Source of the DNA: Candidatus Methanogaster sp. UBA203
GTDB taxonomy: Archaea > Halobacteriota > Methanosarcinia > Methanosarcinales > Methanogasteraceae
Length of the DNA: 13,369 nucleotides
NCBI GenBank assembly: GCA_002503595.1
Contig: DASC01000193.1
Span: forward strand, 1-13,369
Reading direction: 5' to 3'
The notes under the pieces were generated by a model. It ran no database searches. It was given only the letters and a program-made list of their open reading frames with translations, and was not told where the DNA came from. A program made the position numbers and the translations under genes. Below, piece by piece: positions 13,325-13,369 of the stretch. Numbering within the stretch: position 1 is the stretch's first letter; each line of letters opens with the position of its first letter.

Positions 13325-13369
13325 AGTCCGATCCGGATCAAGTCAGGTTCATCCGAAACTCCCGATCCC

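Noticed and set aside
1..13369. tRNA and rRNA genes
   Set aside because: No TPsiC-arm-like motif with matching acceptor pairing and no rRNA-like conserved stretch was found while reading both strands.

Overview
The window looks like chromosomal DNA from an anaerobic euryarchaeote of the methanogen/ANME-like type (Methanomicrobia/Halobacteriota level; no finer placement is possible by eye). The archaeal signature genes are diphthine synthase (dphB), the tRNA-dependent amidotransferase subunit gatD, the archaeal families UPF0147 and UPF0148, a PUA-domain RNA-binding protein, and QueC as used for archaeosine. Two radical SAM enzymes, one of them a compact NifB, point to an anaerobe. Several starts have a TATA-like box centred about 26 nt upstream (leaderless mRNAs), while others have clear AGGAGGTGAT-type Shine-Dalgarno (SD) sites.

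Layout. Positions 1-88 look like the 5' end (minus strand) of a mobile element, probably a group II intron, inserted into a dispersed repeat at 89-178. Positions 179-482 hold hairpins but no convincing gene. A PUA gene (minus) and dphB (plus) diverge from one short shared promoter. dphB is followed by a NifU-type Fe-S scaffold and a NifB-type radical SAM gene (NifU and NifB overlap by ATGA). Facing them is a coupled pair, a class II aldolase and queC (minus). After a palindromic repeat (5052-5123) comes purA (minus).

Positions 6671-8330 are visibly AT-richer and carry a two-gene cassette, an OLD/RecF-like ABC ATPase and a small putative TOPRIM-like partner. This is probably an acquired genome-defence module. 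Positions 8383-10527 hold a tightly overlapping operon: MBL-fold hydrolase, radical SAM protein with a C-terminal helix-turn-helix-like region, and a Cys-rich DUF1847 protein. UPF0148 (minus) diverges from UPF0147-gatD (plus). A small multidrug resistance (SMR) transporter gene, convergent with gatD, is broken by two frameshifts in its fourth helix. The right end (13168-13324) holds an intact copy of the repeat whose partial copy lies at the left end.

Functional themes are translation and tRNA/EF-2 modification (dphB, PUA, queC, gatD, UPF0147/0148), Fe-S and radical chemistry (NifU, NifB, the COG0731-like enzyme), central metabolism (aldolase, purA), and an accessory layer of defence cassette, degenerate transporter and repeats. 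The best candidates for undescribed biology are the ATPase/TOPRIM-like pair, the MBL-radical SAM-DUF1847 operon, and the intron-like insertion that exactly interrupts a palindromic repeat.
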